Shown: one piece after another, positions 35,413-48,142 of the stretch | Layout of the letters: every line of letters begins with the position of its first letter | Numbering within the stretch: the first letter of the stretch is position 1 | NCBI RefSeq assembly: GCF_004011695.2 | Contig: NC_082406.1 | Coordinates: 620,001-684,000, forward strand | DNA length: 64,000 nt | Source of the DNA: Ascochyta rabiei | Taxonomy: Eukaryota > Ascomycota > Dothideomycetes > Pleosporales > Didymellaceae | Reading direction: 5' to 3' | Position numbers and translations under genes: made by a program | The notes under the pieces: generated by a model | Told to the model about the DNA's origin: nothing | Database searches by the model: none | The model's input: the letters and a program-made list of their open reading frames with translations, nothing else

Positions 35413-35574
35413 GTTGTTAGAGGGTGGGTGTTGTTAGAGAGCTAGGTGTTGTTAGAGAGCTAGGTGTTGTTAGAGAGCTAGGTGTTGTTAGAGAGCTAGG
35501 TGTTGTTAGAGAGCTAGGTGTTGTTAGAGAGCTAGGTGTTGTTAGAGAGCTAGGTGTTGTTAGGGGCCTGGGTG
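35413..35574. repeat. 18-bp minisatellite
   Basis: Seven perfect copies of TTGTTAGAGAGCTAGGTG run from 35431 to 35556, with a degenerate copy at each end. The 18-bp period keeps all frames open and produces spurious frames on both strands. Confidence 0.95.
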
Positions 35575-36464
35575 TTCTTCGTGGTGGAGTCGTCTGGGCT
35601 GGGTTGGGGCCACTTTCACATGTCAAGGAAGCAGCTTGCGAAAGAAAACGAAACGAGACGAAAGGAAATGACACCGCGACACAGCGGCCACGCGTGTTCG
35701 CGAGGAGGATGTCGAGAGCGACATGTGCCGTGGCACGACTTGTTCTGTTGGTCATGGTGGGTGGTAGTCAACAACAGGTCGTCGAGTGAATCTAATCGTT
35801 GTGATCCAAACCCACGTGCTAGAGGAGGAGGACGAGGCACTCCACCGCCACGCCAAAAGCATTAACCAAGTCACGAGCCCGACGTCGAAATAAGCTCACG
35901 AACGGACCGGCGCACAGTCGAGATGTAGGATAGCCCCGCGGTTGGTGTTGTGGCGCGTTTCCAAAATCTGGGGTAGGGGGGAAAGGGAAAAATCGTACGA
36001 TTTGCGGACTGGGACTGACATGTGAAAGGGCACCTACATGCAACGGACCGTACCGGCGCGCGCCCACGGGCAAGAACCCTGGACCTGGCGCACTGTTCCC
36101 TTCCCCATGTTCATGGTCTGACGTAGGTGGGCGTCTGGTGTTGGGTGAGCACCGTGGTGTTTTGCTGTGGCTCTCAGGCTCGAGTAACCCCCCCAACGGG
36201 AATCTCGGTACTTGGACTGCCCCGGCTTCGGCGCAACCATGCCGGCAGCGCCTCGCAACGACCCTCTCAGCGTCATGCACAACGATAGCAGCTTCGTCCA
36301 TTTCACCGATTTGGCTGTCTGAGGAGACCTCCGAAGCGGACAAGTCGCGCGCTGATTGGGCGGGCCGCCGGAGTCCGGGTGTCGGGCGGTGGAGGAGAGC
36401 CGGGCTGAGCTCGAGACCACGACCGAGACCACGACACCGACGGCCACGGTACCAGTGGAACGAA

Positions 36465-36630
36465 GCTGTGTCTGTAACTGTGTCTGTAGCTGTGTCTGTA
36501 GCTGTGTCTGTAGCTGTGTCTGTAGCTGTGTCTGTAGCTGTGACTGTAACTGTGGCTGTAACTGTGGCTGTAACTGTGGCTGTGTCTGTGGCTGTGGCTG
36601 TGGCTGTGGCTGTGGCTGTAGCTGTAGCTG
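36465..36630. repeat. 12-bp / 6-bp tandem repeat block
   Basis: Begins as copies of TGTGTCTGTAGC and shades into shorter TGTGGC units. This indicates expansion of a hexamer within a dodecamer array. Confidence 0.9.
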
Positions 36631-37355
36631 ACGGGCGGGGCTTGGAGACATGATCACAGCAGATGGCATTGCGGCAGGTGGGAGGAGAGAGGGGATGGGG
36701 TTCATCTAGGCTCGAGAACGAGAATAAGCAGGCGCGGGCGTGCATTCAACCAACATTGTTGAGGCAGAGGATGCTTGGGAGCGATGCAGCGGCAGGTAAG
36801 CAGCGCTGGAAGGTCCAGTGAGCGCCTGCTGAGAGATAGCAAGGGCTCCACCGCACGTCTGTATGGATTGCGAGGGAGGGCTCGCAACCAGGGACTAATG
36901 CGGAATCCATCCCAACAGTCGGTGGGTGTCCCAGGCTCCCAGCGACTGAGCGAAGGCTCCCACGCTCGACGCTCAGGACACCGTGCCCTCCATGCACAAC
37001 AGCATAAAGACTGCTGGAACCTTCTCTCGGGCGCGTCTGCTCTCGGGCGTTTGCACTCGGACATTTCTGCACTCGGACTTTCTTGCACCTCGACACCCCA
37101 GCACTCGGGCATTGGGCGGCGTCAAGAATGGGCCAGGGGATGAATGGGCGGTCATGGGCGGCCGTGAGGGTCTAGTTTGGCGCCAAGGCCCCGTTCGGCA
37201 TGGTGGTGTGGGCGATAGACCAGCCCCCGGCCCTCAGCTCAACAGCTCGGGAGGAGCTTGGGGAGTTCCGTGAGGGCAGAGAGCAGAGTCAGTGCCTTGC
37301 GGGCCTTGCGGGCCTTGCGGGCAGATCAAAAATTTAATACAGACACGTCTCCCAG

Positions 37356-37488
37356 CCCTGCATCTCTTCTCCTTCTCCTGCTTCCTCACACTCCCACCTA
37401 CTCTCTCACTCTCCCACTCTCCCACTCTCTCACTCTCACACACACACACTCTCTCCCCCCCTCCCCCCCTCTCCCATTGTCCTCCCAC
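37356..37488. repeat. Pyrimidine-rich tract upstream of acetyl-CoA carboxylase
   Basis: About 130 bases almost wholly C and T on the plus strand, including CTCTCACTCTCCCACTCTCC, a short CA run and a C run. Such tracts are common in fungal core promoters. This one lies about 550-680 bases before the ATG and may mark the promoter or 5' UTR of the carboxylase. Confidence 0.6.
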
Positions 37489-37934
37489 AGTGCGAGATAC
37501 CCCTCCGTTACCACGCTCCCTCTACTACTTGCATTGGTTTGCGAGTACGTGTGTGATTGTGTCAGACGCTTCGTTTCCCAGCTGCTGCTTTCCTCCCCGC
37601 ACCGGCACGTAATCGAACCGCTGTTGGATGCTCGAGTACTGAGAATTGTACGCCGGCTCCACTCCGCATCCCACCACCCACCGCATTAGTACTTGATTGC
37701 TTGTCTGTCCGGACGCTCCCACCGGTCAGCCACACTTTCCAGCCGTGCAGCGTTACAGAGTCGCACGATTGCAGAATTCTTCTACAGCAGCTCCGTGGTG
37801 CTTCTCGCCTCCCCGAGAAGATAATTTTTCGCCTTCCTGAGAAGAAGAAGCTGCGCATCCATCGCCAGACACTAGGCCGAGCTCCAGCTCCCTGGTTGTA
37901 GATAATCGCCCCCACCGAGCCAGACACCGGACGC

Positions 37935-37965
<31 letters not shown>
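37935..37965. repeat. CAGACG hexamer repeat in the carboxylase 5' leader
   Basis: About five tandem CAGACG units some 70-100 bases before the acetyl-CoA carboxylase ATG, probably within its 5' UTR. Confidence 0.8.
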
Positions 37966-38036
37966 CCCATCCGGCGCTCACCCACGCAGTTCCTCCACAC
38001 GCACCTCGCAGCGGCCGGGGATCACAACAACAAACA

Positions 38037-41000
38037 ATGGCGAGCGCTGCACACCACGGCGCCACCGGCAGCGATGCCAATGGCGCGCCGAGCAGCTACG
38101 CCGCGCAGTTTGAGCTGGCGCCACACTTCATCGGCGGCAACCAACTGAGCGCCGCAGCCCCGGGCAAGGTCAAGGACTTTGTCGCGGCCAACGACGGCCA
38201 CACGGTCATCACCAACGTGCTGATTGCCAACAACGGCATTGCGGCCGTCAAGGAGATCCGCAGCGTGCGCAAGTGGGCGTACGAGACGTTTGGCGACGAG
38301 CGCGCCATCCAGTTCACCGTCATGGCCACGCCCGAGGACCTGCAGGCCAACGCAGAGTACATCCGCATGGCCGACCAGTACGTCGAGGTGCCAGGCGGCA
38401 CCAACAACAACAACTACGCCAACGTCGAGCTCATCGTCGACGTGGCCGAGCGCATGAACGTCCATGCGGTATGGGCTGGGTGGTGAGTATCCCAACGAGC
38501 ACCCTCGAGTATCCTCAGCGCTCACCAATTCACAGGGGACACGCCTCGGAGAACCCAAAGCTGCCCGAGTCGCTCGCAGCCAGCCCCAAGAAGATTGTCT
38601 TCATCGGCCCGCCCGGCTCGGCCATGCGCTCGCTCGGCGACAAGATCTCGTCGACCATTGTCGCCCAGCACGCCCAAGTCCCCTGCATCCCCTGGTCCGG
38701 CACGGGCGTCAACGAGGTCGAGGTCGACAGCCAGGGCATCGTCACCGTCCGCGATGAAATCTACGAAAAGGGCTGCACCAAGTCGTGGCAGGAGGGCCTC
38801 GAGGCCGCCCGCAAGATCGGCTTCCCCGTCATGGTCAAGGCGTCCGAAGGCGGCGGCGGCAAGGGCATCCGCAAGGTCGAGCGCGAGGACGAGTTCGAGC
38901 AGCTGTACAAGGCCGCCGCCTCGGAGATCCCCGGCTCGCCCATCTTCATCATGAAGCTCGCCGGCAGCGCCCGCCACCTCGAGGTCCAGCTGCTGGCCGA
39001 CCAGTACGGCAACAACATCTCGCTCTTCGGCCGCGACTGCTCCGTCCAGCGCCGCCACCAGAAGATCATCGAGGAGGCCCCCGTCACCGTCGCCGGCTCC
39101 AAGACGTTCCAGGAGATGGAAAAGGCCGCCGTCTCCCTGGGCCGCCTCGTCGGCTACGTGTCCGCCGGTACCGTCGAGTACCTGTACTCGCACGCCGACG
39201 ACAAGTTCTACTTCCTCGAGCTGAACCCGCGTCTGCAGGTCGAGCACCCCACTACCGAGATGGTCACGGGCGTCAACCTGCCCGCCGCCCAGCTGCAGAT
39301 CGCCATGGGCCTGCCCCTGCACCGCGTGCGCGACATCCGCCTGCTGTACGGCGCCGACCCCCACACCAGCTCGCCCATCGACTTTGAGTTCTCCACCGCC
39401 GGCAGCGCCCAGAACCAGCGCCGCCCCACCCCCAAGGGCCACTGCACCGCCTGCCGCATCACCTCCGAGGACCCGGACGAGGGCTTCAAGCCGTCCGGCG
39501 GCACCATCCACGACCTCAACTTCAGGAGTAGCTCCAACGTCTGGGGCTACTTCTCCGTCAGCTCTGCCGGTGGCATCCACAGCTTCTCCGACTCGCAGTT
39601 CGGCCACATCTTCGCCTACGGTGAGAACCGCCAGGCCTCACGGAAGCACATGGTCGTGGCCCTCAAGGAGCTGAGCATCCGCGGTGACTTCCGCACCACC
39701 GTCGAGTACCTCATCAAGCTACTCGAGACCCCTGCCTTCGAGGACAACACCATCACCACCGGCTGGCTCGACGAGCTCATCACCAAGAAGCTGACGGCTG
39801 AGCGCCCCGACCCCATGATCGCCGTCATCTCCGGCGCCGTTACAAAAGCCCACGTTGCCTCCGAGGCGTGCATCAGCGAGTACAAGACCAGTCTCGAGAA
39901 GGGTCAGGTCCCGTCCAAGGACGTCCTGAAGACCGTGTTTCCAATCGACTTCATCTACGAGGGCTTCCGCTACAAGTTCACAGCGACACGGTCCACCCTC
40001 GACAGCTTCACCCTCTTCATCAACGGCTCCAAGGTGTCTGTTGGCCTCCGCGCGCTCGCCGACGGTGGTCTCCTGATTCTCCTCGGCGGAAAGTCGCACA
40101 ACGTCTACTGGAAGGAGGAGGTCGGTGCTACCCGCCTCTCCGTCGACGGCAAGACCTGCCTTCTCGAGCAGGAGAACGACCCCACGCAGCTCCGCACACC
40201 CTCTCCTGGTAAGCTCGTCAAGTTCACTGTGGAGAACGGCGACCACATTGCCAAGGGCCAGCCTTTCGCCGAGGTCGAGGTCATGAAGATGTACATGCCT
40301 CTGATCGCTCAAGAGGACGGTATCGTCAACCTGATCAAGCAGCCGGGTGCTACTCTTGAGGCTGGTGACATTCTCGGTGTCCTAGCGCTCGATGACCCGT
40401 CCAAGGTCAAGTCGGCCCAGAACTTCTTAGGCCTTCTTCCCGACATGGGCATGCCTCAGGTCATGGGTAGCAAGCCCCCGCAGAGGGTCGCGTACCTGTC
40501 TGGTGTCCTTCAGAACATTCTCCAGGGTTTCGACAACCAGGTCATCATGCAGAGCACCCTCAAGGAGCTCGTCGAGGTCCTCCGCGACCCCGAGCTGCCG
40601 TACGGTGAGTGGAACGCCCAAGCTTCTGCGCTCCACGCGCGTATGCCGCAGAAGCTTGACATCACGCTCGGCCAGATCGTCGAGAAGGCTCACAGCCGTC
40701 AACTGGAGTTCCCCAGCAAGCAGCTCAGCAAGGCTTTCGACAAGTTCCTGGCTGAGAACGTTGCCAAGGGTGACGCTGATCTTCTCAAGGCTGGTCTGGC
40801 TCCTCTTCTGGACGTCATCAGCCGCTACTCCGAGGGCCTCAAGGCTCACGAGTACAGCGTTGTGCTCCAGTACCTCGAGCAGTACTGGGCCACCGAGCGC
40901 CTCTTCTCTTCCCGCAACTCGCGAGATGAGGAGGTCATCCTCAAGCTGCGTGACGAGAACCGCGATAACATCGCCAGCGTCGTCCATACTGTCCTTTCTC

Positions 41001-44000
41001 ACACTCGTGTTAGCGCCAAGAACAACCTTGTCATTGCTATTCTCGACCTCTACCGCCCCAACAGGCCCGGTGTCGGCAACATTGCCAAGTACTTCAAGGA
41101 CACACTGAAGAAGCTCACTGAGCTCGAGTCGAGGCAAACCGCCAAGGTGTCGCTCAAGGCCCGTGAGGTCCTCATCCAGTGCGCCATGCCTTCTCTTGAG
41201 GAGCGTACTGCGCAGATGGAGCACATCCTGCGCTCCGCCGTCGTCGAGTCGCGCTACGGCGAGAGCGGTTGGGACCACCGTGAGCCCAACTTCGAGGTCA
41301 TCAAGGAGGTTGTAGACTCCAGGTACACTGTCTTCGACGTCCTGACCCAATTCTTCGTTCACCAGGACCCGTGGGTTGCTCTGGCTGCCCTGGAGGTGTA
41401 CACTCGTCGCGCTTACCGTGCGTACCAGCTCCAGAACATCAACTACCACAACGAGGGCGAGCAGCAGTGTCTGCTCTCTTGGGACTTTGTGCTCCGCAAG
41501 GTTGGCGAGGCAGAGTACGGTCTTGCTGTCGAGCCGTCTGAGCCCGGCACACCAAGCACCCCTGCCTTCGAGCGCCCGCCCCGCATCCACTCCATGAGCG
41601 ATCTGTCTGCGTGGAACGCTCGCTTCGAAAACGAGCCCTCTAGGAAGGGTGTCGTTGCTCCCGTCGAGTACCTTGACGATGCGGATGAGTCTCTCGCCAA
41701 GGCTCTTGAGCTGTTCCCCTCTGTCGGCGCCTATAAGAAGGGCGGCGTCAGTCTGAAGGACGGTTTGTCGCTCAAGCGCACTCCTACCAGCGGCGTCAAT
41801 GCGCCCAAGCAGAACACCGACGAGCTTACTGGTGTTTTGAACGTCGCTGTGCGCGACATTGAGGGTGTCAACGACGAGGAGATCCTCGAACGCATTCTGC
41901 CCATTGTCGAGGAGTACAAGGAGGAGCTCCTCGCCCGCCGCATTCGCCGTCTCACTTTCATCTGTGGTCACAAGGACGGAACGTACCCCGGCTACTACAC
42001 TTTCCGCGGACCCAGCTACGAGGAAGACGACAGTATCCGTCACGTCGAGCCTGCTCTTGCCTTCCAGCTCGAGCTTGGGAGACTGTCCAAGTTCAACATC
42101 AAGCCCGTCTTCACTGAGAACCGCAACATCCACATCTACGAGGCTGTTGGCAAGGGCGCTGAGAGTGACAAGCGCTACTTCTTGCGCGCTGTAGTCCGTT
42201 CCGGACGTCTTCGGGAAGAGATTCCCACCGCCGAGTACATGGTCTCTGAGACTGACAGGTTGATGACTGACATTCTGGATGCTCTCGAGATCGTCGGCAC
42301 CTCGCAGGCTGACATGAACCACATCTTCATCAACTTTTCTCACGTCTTCCCGCTCAACCCTACGGAGGTCGAGGAGGCCATTGGTGGTTTCTTGGAGCGC
42401 TTCGGCCGCAGGCTCTGGCGTCTCCGTGTGACTGGTGCTGAGATCCGCATTATCGTCACTGACCCTCAGACCGGCATTCCCTACCCTCTCCGCGTCATCA
42501 TCACCAACACCTCAGGATACGTCATCCAGGTTGAGATGTACGCGGAGCGCAAGTCTGAGAAGGCGGGCAAGTGGCTCTTCCACAGCATCGGTGGCACAAC
42601 CAAGATTGGCGCGCTCCACCTCCAGCCGGTCACCACCGCTTACCCTACTAAGGGTGCTCTGCAGCCCAAGAGGTACAAAGCTCATCTCATGGGAACTCAG
42701 TACGTCTACGACTTTCCCGAGCTCTTCCGCCAGGCCACCGAGAACAGCTGGACCGCAGCAATCGCCAAGCACGCTTACCTGCGTGACAAGCAGCCGCCCA
42801 AGGGTGACTGCGTTGAGTACTTCGAGTTGGTGCTCGACGACAACGACAACCTGGCTGAAGTCAACCGCGACCCTGGCAACAACATCATTGGCATGGTTGG
42901 TTGGATCGTCACAGCCAAGACACCCGAGTACCCTCGTGGCCGCCGCTTCATCATCATCGCCAACGACATCACCTTTAAGATTGGTTCTTTCGGTCCTCAG
43001 GAAGACAAGTTCTTCCACAAGTGCTCTGAGCTCGCACGTAAGCTCGGCATTCCTCGAATCTACCTCTCGGCCAACTCTGGTGCCCGTATTGGTCTAGCCG
43101 AGGAGCTGATCCCTCACTTCTCGGTTGCCTGGAAGGACGCCGACAGGCCCGAGGCTGGCTTCGACTACCTCTACCTCACCCCTGAGAAGTACCAGCACTT
43201 TGTTGATGGCAAGCGCAACGACGTCATCTGCGAGAAGGTCGAAGAGTCCGGTGAGACACGATACAAGATCACCACCATCATTGGTCAGGAGGACGGTCTT
43301 GGTGTGGAGTCGCTTCGTGGCTCTGGTCTCATTGCTGGTGAGACTTCGAGGGCTTACGAGGACATTTTCACCATCACTTTGGTGACTTGCCGCTCTGTTG
43401 GTAAGCATCCCGCATCCCTATAAGCTGAACTGTATGCTAACTATGTCAGGTATCGGTGCCTACCTCGTCCGTCTTGGTCAACGTGCTATCCAGATTGAGG
43501 GCCAGCCCATTATCCTCACTGGTGCTCAGGCTATCAACAAGCTGCTGGGTCGCGAAGTCTACACGTCCAACCTCCAGCTCGGTGGCACCCAGATCATGTA
43601 CAGGAACGGTGTTTCCCACATGACCGCCGATGACGACTTCGAGGGTGTTTCCAAGATTGTCAAGTGGATGTCGTATGTGCCTGACAAGAAGGGCAGCCCT
43701 GTTCCTATCTCACCTACGGCTGACGACTGGGACCGCGATGTCACCTACTTCCCGCCCAACAAGGCTGCCTACGACGTCAGGCATCTCATTGCTGGAAAGG
43801 AAGACGCGGACGGCTTCCTGTCTGGTCTCTTTGATCGCGGCTCTTTCGAGGAGAGCCTCGGTGGATGGGCCAAGACTGTTGTTGTTGGTCGTGCGCGTCT
43901 CGGTGGCATTCCTGTGGGTGTCATTGGTGTGGAGACTCGCTCGGTCGAGAATGTCACGCCTGCCGATCCTGCCAACCCCGACTCCATTGAGCAAGTCACG

Positions 44001-44984
44001 TCCGAGGCTGGTGGTGTGTGGTACCCCAACTCGGCCTTCAAGACCGCTCAGGCCATCAAGGATTTCAACAATGGTGAGCAGTTGCCTCTGATGATCCTCG
44101 CCAACTGGCGTGGTTTCTCTGGTGGCCAGCGCGATATGTACAACGAGGTCCTCAAGTACGGTTCGTACATTGTTGACGCTCTCGTCAAGTTCGAGCAGCC
44201 CATCTTCGTCTACATTCCACCCTACGGCGAACTCCGTGGTGGATCCTGGGTCGTCGTCGACCCCACCATCAACCCACAGTACATGGAGATGTACGCCGAT
44301 GTGGACTCGCGCGGAGGTGTCCTCGAGCCTGAGGGTATCGTGGGCATCAAGTACCGCCGTGAACGCCAGCTCGAGACCATGGCCCGCAACGACCCCACAT
44401 ACGGCGCCCTGAAGCGCAAGCTGAACGACCCCGCCACAGCCCAGGACCAGTTGCAGTCCATCAAGGCTGAGATGACAAAGCGCGAAGAACTGCTGCTGCC
44501 CATCTACGGCCAAATTGCGATCCAGTTCGCCGACTTGCACGACCGCTCCGGCCGCATGGAGGCCAAGGGCGTCATTCGCCAGGCGTTGCGCTGGCAGAAC
44601 GCGAGGAGGTTCTTCTACTGGCGTCTCCGCCGCAGATTGAACGAGGAGTATATTCTCAAGAAGCTCGCGTCGGCCGCCTCACCCAGCCAAGAGAACCCCA
44701 AGCCCGACGCCGTCACACGCGCAACGAGCATGGAGATGCTCAAGGCGTGGAGTCAGGTTCCGCAGTTCGAGAACGACGACATGAGCGTCGCGACATGGTA
44801 CGAGGAGAACCGCAAGACGGTGCACGAGCGCGTCGAGAAGCTTAAGACGGACGGCATCGCACTGGAGATTGCCAACCTGATGCGCAGGGACCGCGAAGGC
44901 GGCCTCAAGGGCGTCGTTAGCCTGCTCAGCACCCTGCCTACAGGCGAGAAGGAGGAGGTGCTCAAGATGCTGAACCGGGCATAG
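38037..44984 (+). CDS. ACC1: Acetyl-CoA carboxylase (cytosolic, multidomain)
   Basis: Exons 38037-38482, 38536-43400 and 43450-44984 sum to 2281 residues, the normal length of fungal ACC. Domains in order: biotin carboxylase with ATP-grasp loop GGGGKGIRK (about 254); biotinyl domain with EVMKMYMP (biotin-accepting Lys733); a long central regulatory region; and carboxyltransferase with [15 protein letters not shown] and the downstream [10 protein letters not shown] region. It makes malonyl-CoA, the committed step of fatty-acid synthesis, and is essential. Codon use is strongly C-ending, as in highly expressed genes. Intron 1 splits Trp in [16 protein letters not shown] and intron 2 lies before [15 protein letters not shown]. 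No damage is seen. Confidence 0.98.
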
Positions 44985-46065
44985 ACGGCTCTCCGATAAT
45001 ATCACGTCCTTGACGACGAGTGTACAATATGATAAAGACAAGTCCACGGACGGACGGACGGACAATAGGAGGGACATGTTGCATATTTGCTGGCGCGTCA
45101 GGTGCGTTCTGCGGTCCTAGGACGGTTGGTACGGCGTCTTTAGCGCTGTTGTGCTTTTTTCTCTTCTACCATCACCACCATCGCCTTCACTAGTTATAGT
45201 AAGTATAGTATAGTTGAGTTGGTACACTGCACACAGCTAAAGGTGAGGACGTGCAATGTGTTGGGAGGCACGGCGTATCGTTTTTCTTCCCTCAAGCTGC
45301 TGTGTATCACTTAATCAAGTCACTAAATTCTCAAACCTTTGCATCTTCGATCCTCCTCTGTGCACCCGCTGAATCCCTCAGTCGAGAGACTATCTCTTAC
45401 TTTGCCACGTAGTTCACCTTCCCTCCTTGCTCGTCCGGCACAACGGCACGAGATCAAGCCACTCAAACCTCGTGCCCTCTCTCCTTCTCCTTCATGTTCT
45501 GTACATTCCTCCTTTCCCTTCCTCTGTCGCTGCGTCTCTGGATATCCGGTCCCTTGATCCTTGGACCGGTTTTGGTTGGCTAGATCCATATCCATATCTG
45601 CATCTACATGCACAGTAGTGCTCTGAAGACTCTTTTTCCCAGGGCTATTCACAAGACCGGGATGCTAGGGTGGTTGGATTCGGGCGGGGTGGTAGTAATG
45701 GGGTCGAAGTCTGGTGGGAAATGAGTGCTTGCTTGCTGGCTGCCTTATCGCTGCTGTTGCGTATACGTCCGCGGCTGCGGCTGCGAGGAGAAGCACGGCA
45801 GCCTGCAGCGCGGATGTGGGCGCATGAGTGGGTGGAATGCGGGGGCGGTGCAGATGCATGGAGTGTGTGTTGTGTTTGCTGATTGGATTGTTGGGTGGAG
45901 AAGGGAGAGGGGAGAGGGAAAGAGGAAAAAGGGTCATGTGTGGATCGTATCAGATTCACGCGTTCAATCTGCTGATACGTAAGGAATTGGAAAAGAAAAT
46001 AGCTCAGAGCTTATCCTGCATTTCTTTACGGAACTAAAGAGAGGTATCATGCGGATCTGCGGAAT
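44985..46065. other. Intergenic between convergent genes, no gene seen
   Basis: About 1.08 kb between the 3' ends of the carboxylase and the catalase. It should contain both 3' UTRs. Only short chance frames are present. Confidence 0.5.
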
Positions 46066-48142
46066 CTAGTTGTAGATAGGCATCGGAGGTGCATACCCAA
46101 CCAGCTTCTCGCCGTTGCTGGGCTGGAACTTCTTCTCCTTGTACCACAGATGCGCGTCGACCGCGAGCTCTTCCACCTCGGAGAAGGCGAATTCTTTCTT
46201 GGGGAGGAAGTCGTAGATGCCCTGCGCGTAGTCGGGGGCAATGTTGTGTACCTGAGCGAGGTACTTTTTCTGTGCGGGGGTTAGAGTTTGCACACGACGA
46301 TGGGGGAACTATAGGGACTTGCCTGGATTATGGGGTACTTGACAAACTTTAGCATGTTGCCTGTGTTCTTGATCGTGTTCTTGCGCTGCTCCTCGGTCAT
46401 GACGCGGGTCCAGAGCTCGGTTGCTTGCGCGTAGTCGCTCTTCTTGCCCTCGTGCCAGTAGTGGCTCTTGCGGCTCATGACGTTGTCAGATACCTGGTAT
46501 GGTGCCTCAGCGACGTCTGGCCTAAACTTATGTGCAAAGCTGTTGGGCGCGTATTGCTTGTTGCCGGCGTGGTTGGCGTCAATACGCATAGTCCCGTCAA
46601 AGTTTAGTGTGGCATAGGACTTGGCCATGAAAGGGCAGTTGACAGGCACCTGGTGCAGGTTCACGCCGATGCGGTGGTACTGGGCATCGCGGTAGAAAAA
46701 CATGCGGAACTGTAGAAGGGGATCGGGCGAGTCCTCGATGCCGGGGACCATGCTGCCGGGGGAGAAGGCGGCTGACTCGACGTCGCGATGGAAGTTCTCC
46801 GGGTTTTTGTTCAGCACAAGACGACCAAACTCCTGCATGGGGAACTGCGACCTAGGCCAGACCTTGGTGACATCGAAGGGGTCGAAGCCAAGCTTGTCTG
46901 GATCAGCGTCCTCTGGTTCCATGACCTGGATCTTGGCGGTCCACTCAACCTCCTCGCCGTTCTCGATAGTCTCCCACAGATCGCGCTTGGAATAGTCAGG
47001 GTCTTCACCACACATCTGTGTAGCCTGCTCCTGTGTGAACTGCTTCTGGCCGTGCTTGGCAATGAAGTGGTACTTGATGTAGACGAACTTGCCCTCAGCA
47101 TTGACCCACTTGAAGGTGTGGCAACCGTAACCGTGATTGAAGCGCCATCCCTTGGGGGTACCATGATCACTGAAGAACATTAGACCAGCATGGTTGCCCT
47201 CAGGAGTGCAGCCAAGCAAGTCGAAGATACCGTCATAGTCGAACAGAAAGTTTTTGGGGTTGCGGTACTGCGATCGGATGACATCGGGGCCCTGAATGGG
47301 GTCTCGGCAGAAGAAGATGGGCTAATACTGTCAGGGACGTTTTGTGCATTTGCTGTTGGGATACTTACGAAGTTCAGGCCAACCACTGAGAATGTCAGTA
47401 AAAGCGTCGTTCATACAATGAATGGACTTACCATCGTAATTACCCTCTCCGGTATAGAACTTGATGGCAAATCCACGCGGGTTACGGGCCTCATCAGGAA
47501 ACTCGCGTCCAGGTGTGACAGTGGAAAACCGAATAAAGATCGGCGTCTTCTCGCCGACACTGGACAGGAAGTCGGCTTTCTGAGCTCTGGTCAGTGGGTG
47601 GTTATACGGCTTCAAATAACACCACCTACTGTGAGAGAAGTAACGTCCTTTGTGCATTCAAAGTACCCAAAGGCCCCAGATCCACATGGGTGCACCATGC
47701 GCTCCAGCTGCTTGGAACGGTTGAAGTGTTGCTGCTTTTGAAAGAGGAAGACGTCGCTGGCAACGGGAATCCCGCCTATTGTCTTGCTGTGTGCTCTGTG
47801 GATGTTCAATTCTCAAACTCGATAAGCTGAACAATCTGGGCAGCCTTACGGATCAGGGAAGGGGATGCCCTCATTGTTGGTGAAGTAAGCACCATCATCC
47901 TCACGCTTTCCGCCCTGAACGGCTCCAGAAACCTTAGCAATGATGTCCGCAGGGCCTTCGTTGGCGCTGGCCATGTGGCTCATGCGAGGGGCACGACCTT
48001 CACCCTGGACGGCACCTTGGATAGCCATAGCTGTGGCCTGCAGAGGGTGCTGCAAGGGATCATTTTGGTTGGTGTTGGCGCTGGTGCTTGAAGGTGCCAT
48101 GGCTGCTGTGAGCTTCTGAGGCAGGTTGGATGAGATTTCCAT
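46066..48142 (-). CDS. Heme catalase with variant distal motif, micro-exon and GC-AG intron
   Basis: Six exons (47850-48142, 47630-47795, 47432-47579, 47369-47385, 46323-47321, 46066-46269) encode 608 residues in phase. Active-site landmarks: distal His133 in [17 protein letters not shown] (most catalases read VVHARGAG or VVHAKGAG), distal Asn207 in VVGLNFP, and proximal Tyr418 with Arg414 in RMFFYRD. Exon 4 is only 17 nt and carries the Asn codon. The last intron has a GCAAGT donor (GC-AG class). The C-terminus (PPMPIYN) lacks a PTS1 signal, and there is no secretion signal, so a cytosolic location is likely. It disproportionates hydrogen peroxide. The ATG at 48142 leaves a roughly 95-residue Gln/Ala-rich N-terminal extension. 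Confidence 0.93.

Larger units (their letters stand above)
34709..38036. other. 3.3-kb repeat-rich spacer upstream of acetyl-CoA carboxylase
   Basis: This is the longest gene-free interval. It contains (GGA)n, (GT)n, an 18-bp minisatellite, a 12/6-bp repeat block and a long pyrimidine tract. Long frames here, such as the one at 35819-36745 on the minus strand, come from repeat units whose length is a multiple of three and have no protein-like content outside the repeats. Confidence 0.65.

Noticed and set aside
35819..36745. 308-codon minus-strand frame
   Set aside because: It is kept open by the 12/6-bp repeat block (Thr-Ala-Thr-Val repeats) and has no protein-like sequence elsewhere.
38522..39607. 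361-codon minus-strand frame
   Set aside because: Antisense shadow within the biotin carboxylase region of the same gene. Its Val/Ala/Gly/Asp-rich composition reflects complementary codons.
40427..42343. 638-codon minus-strand frame
   Set aside because: Antisense shadow of the acetyl-CoA carboxylase gene, created by its biased codon use. The sense protein is unambiguous.
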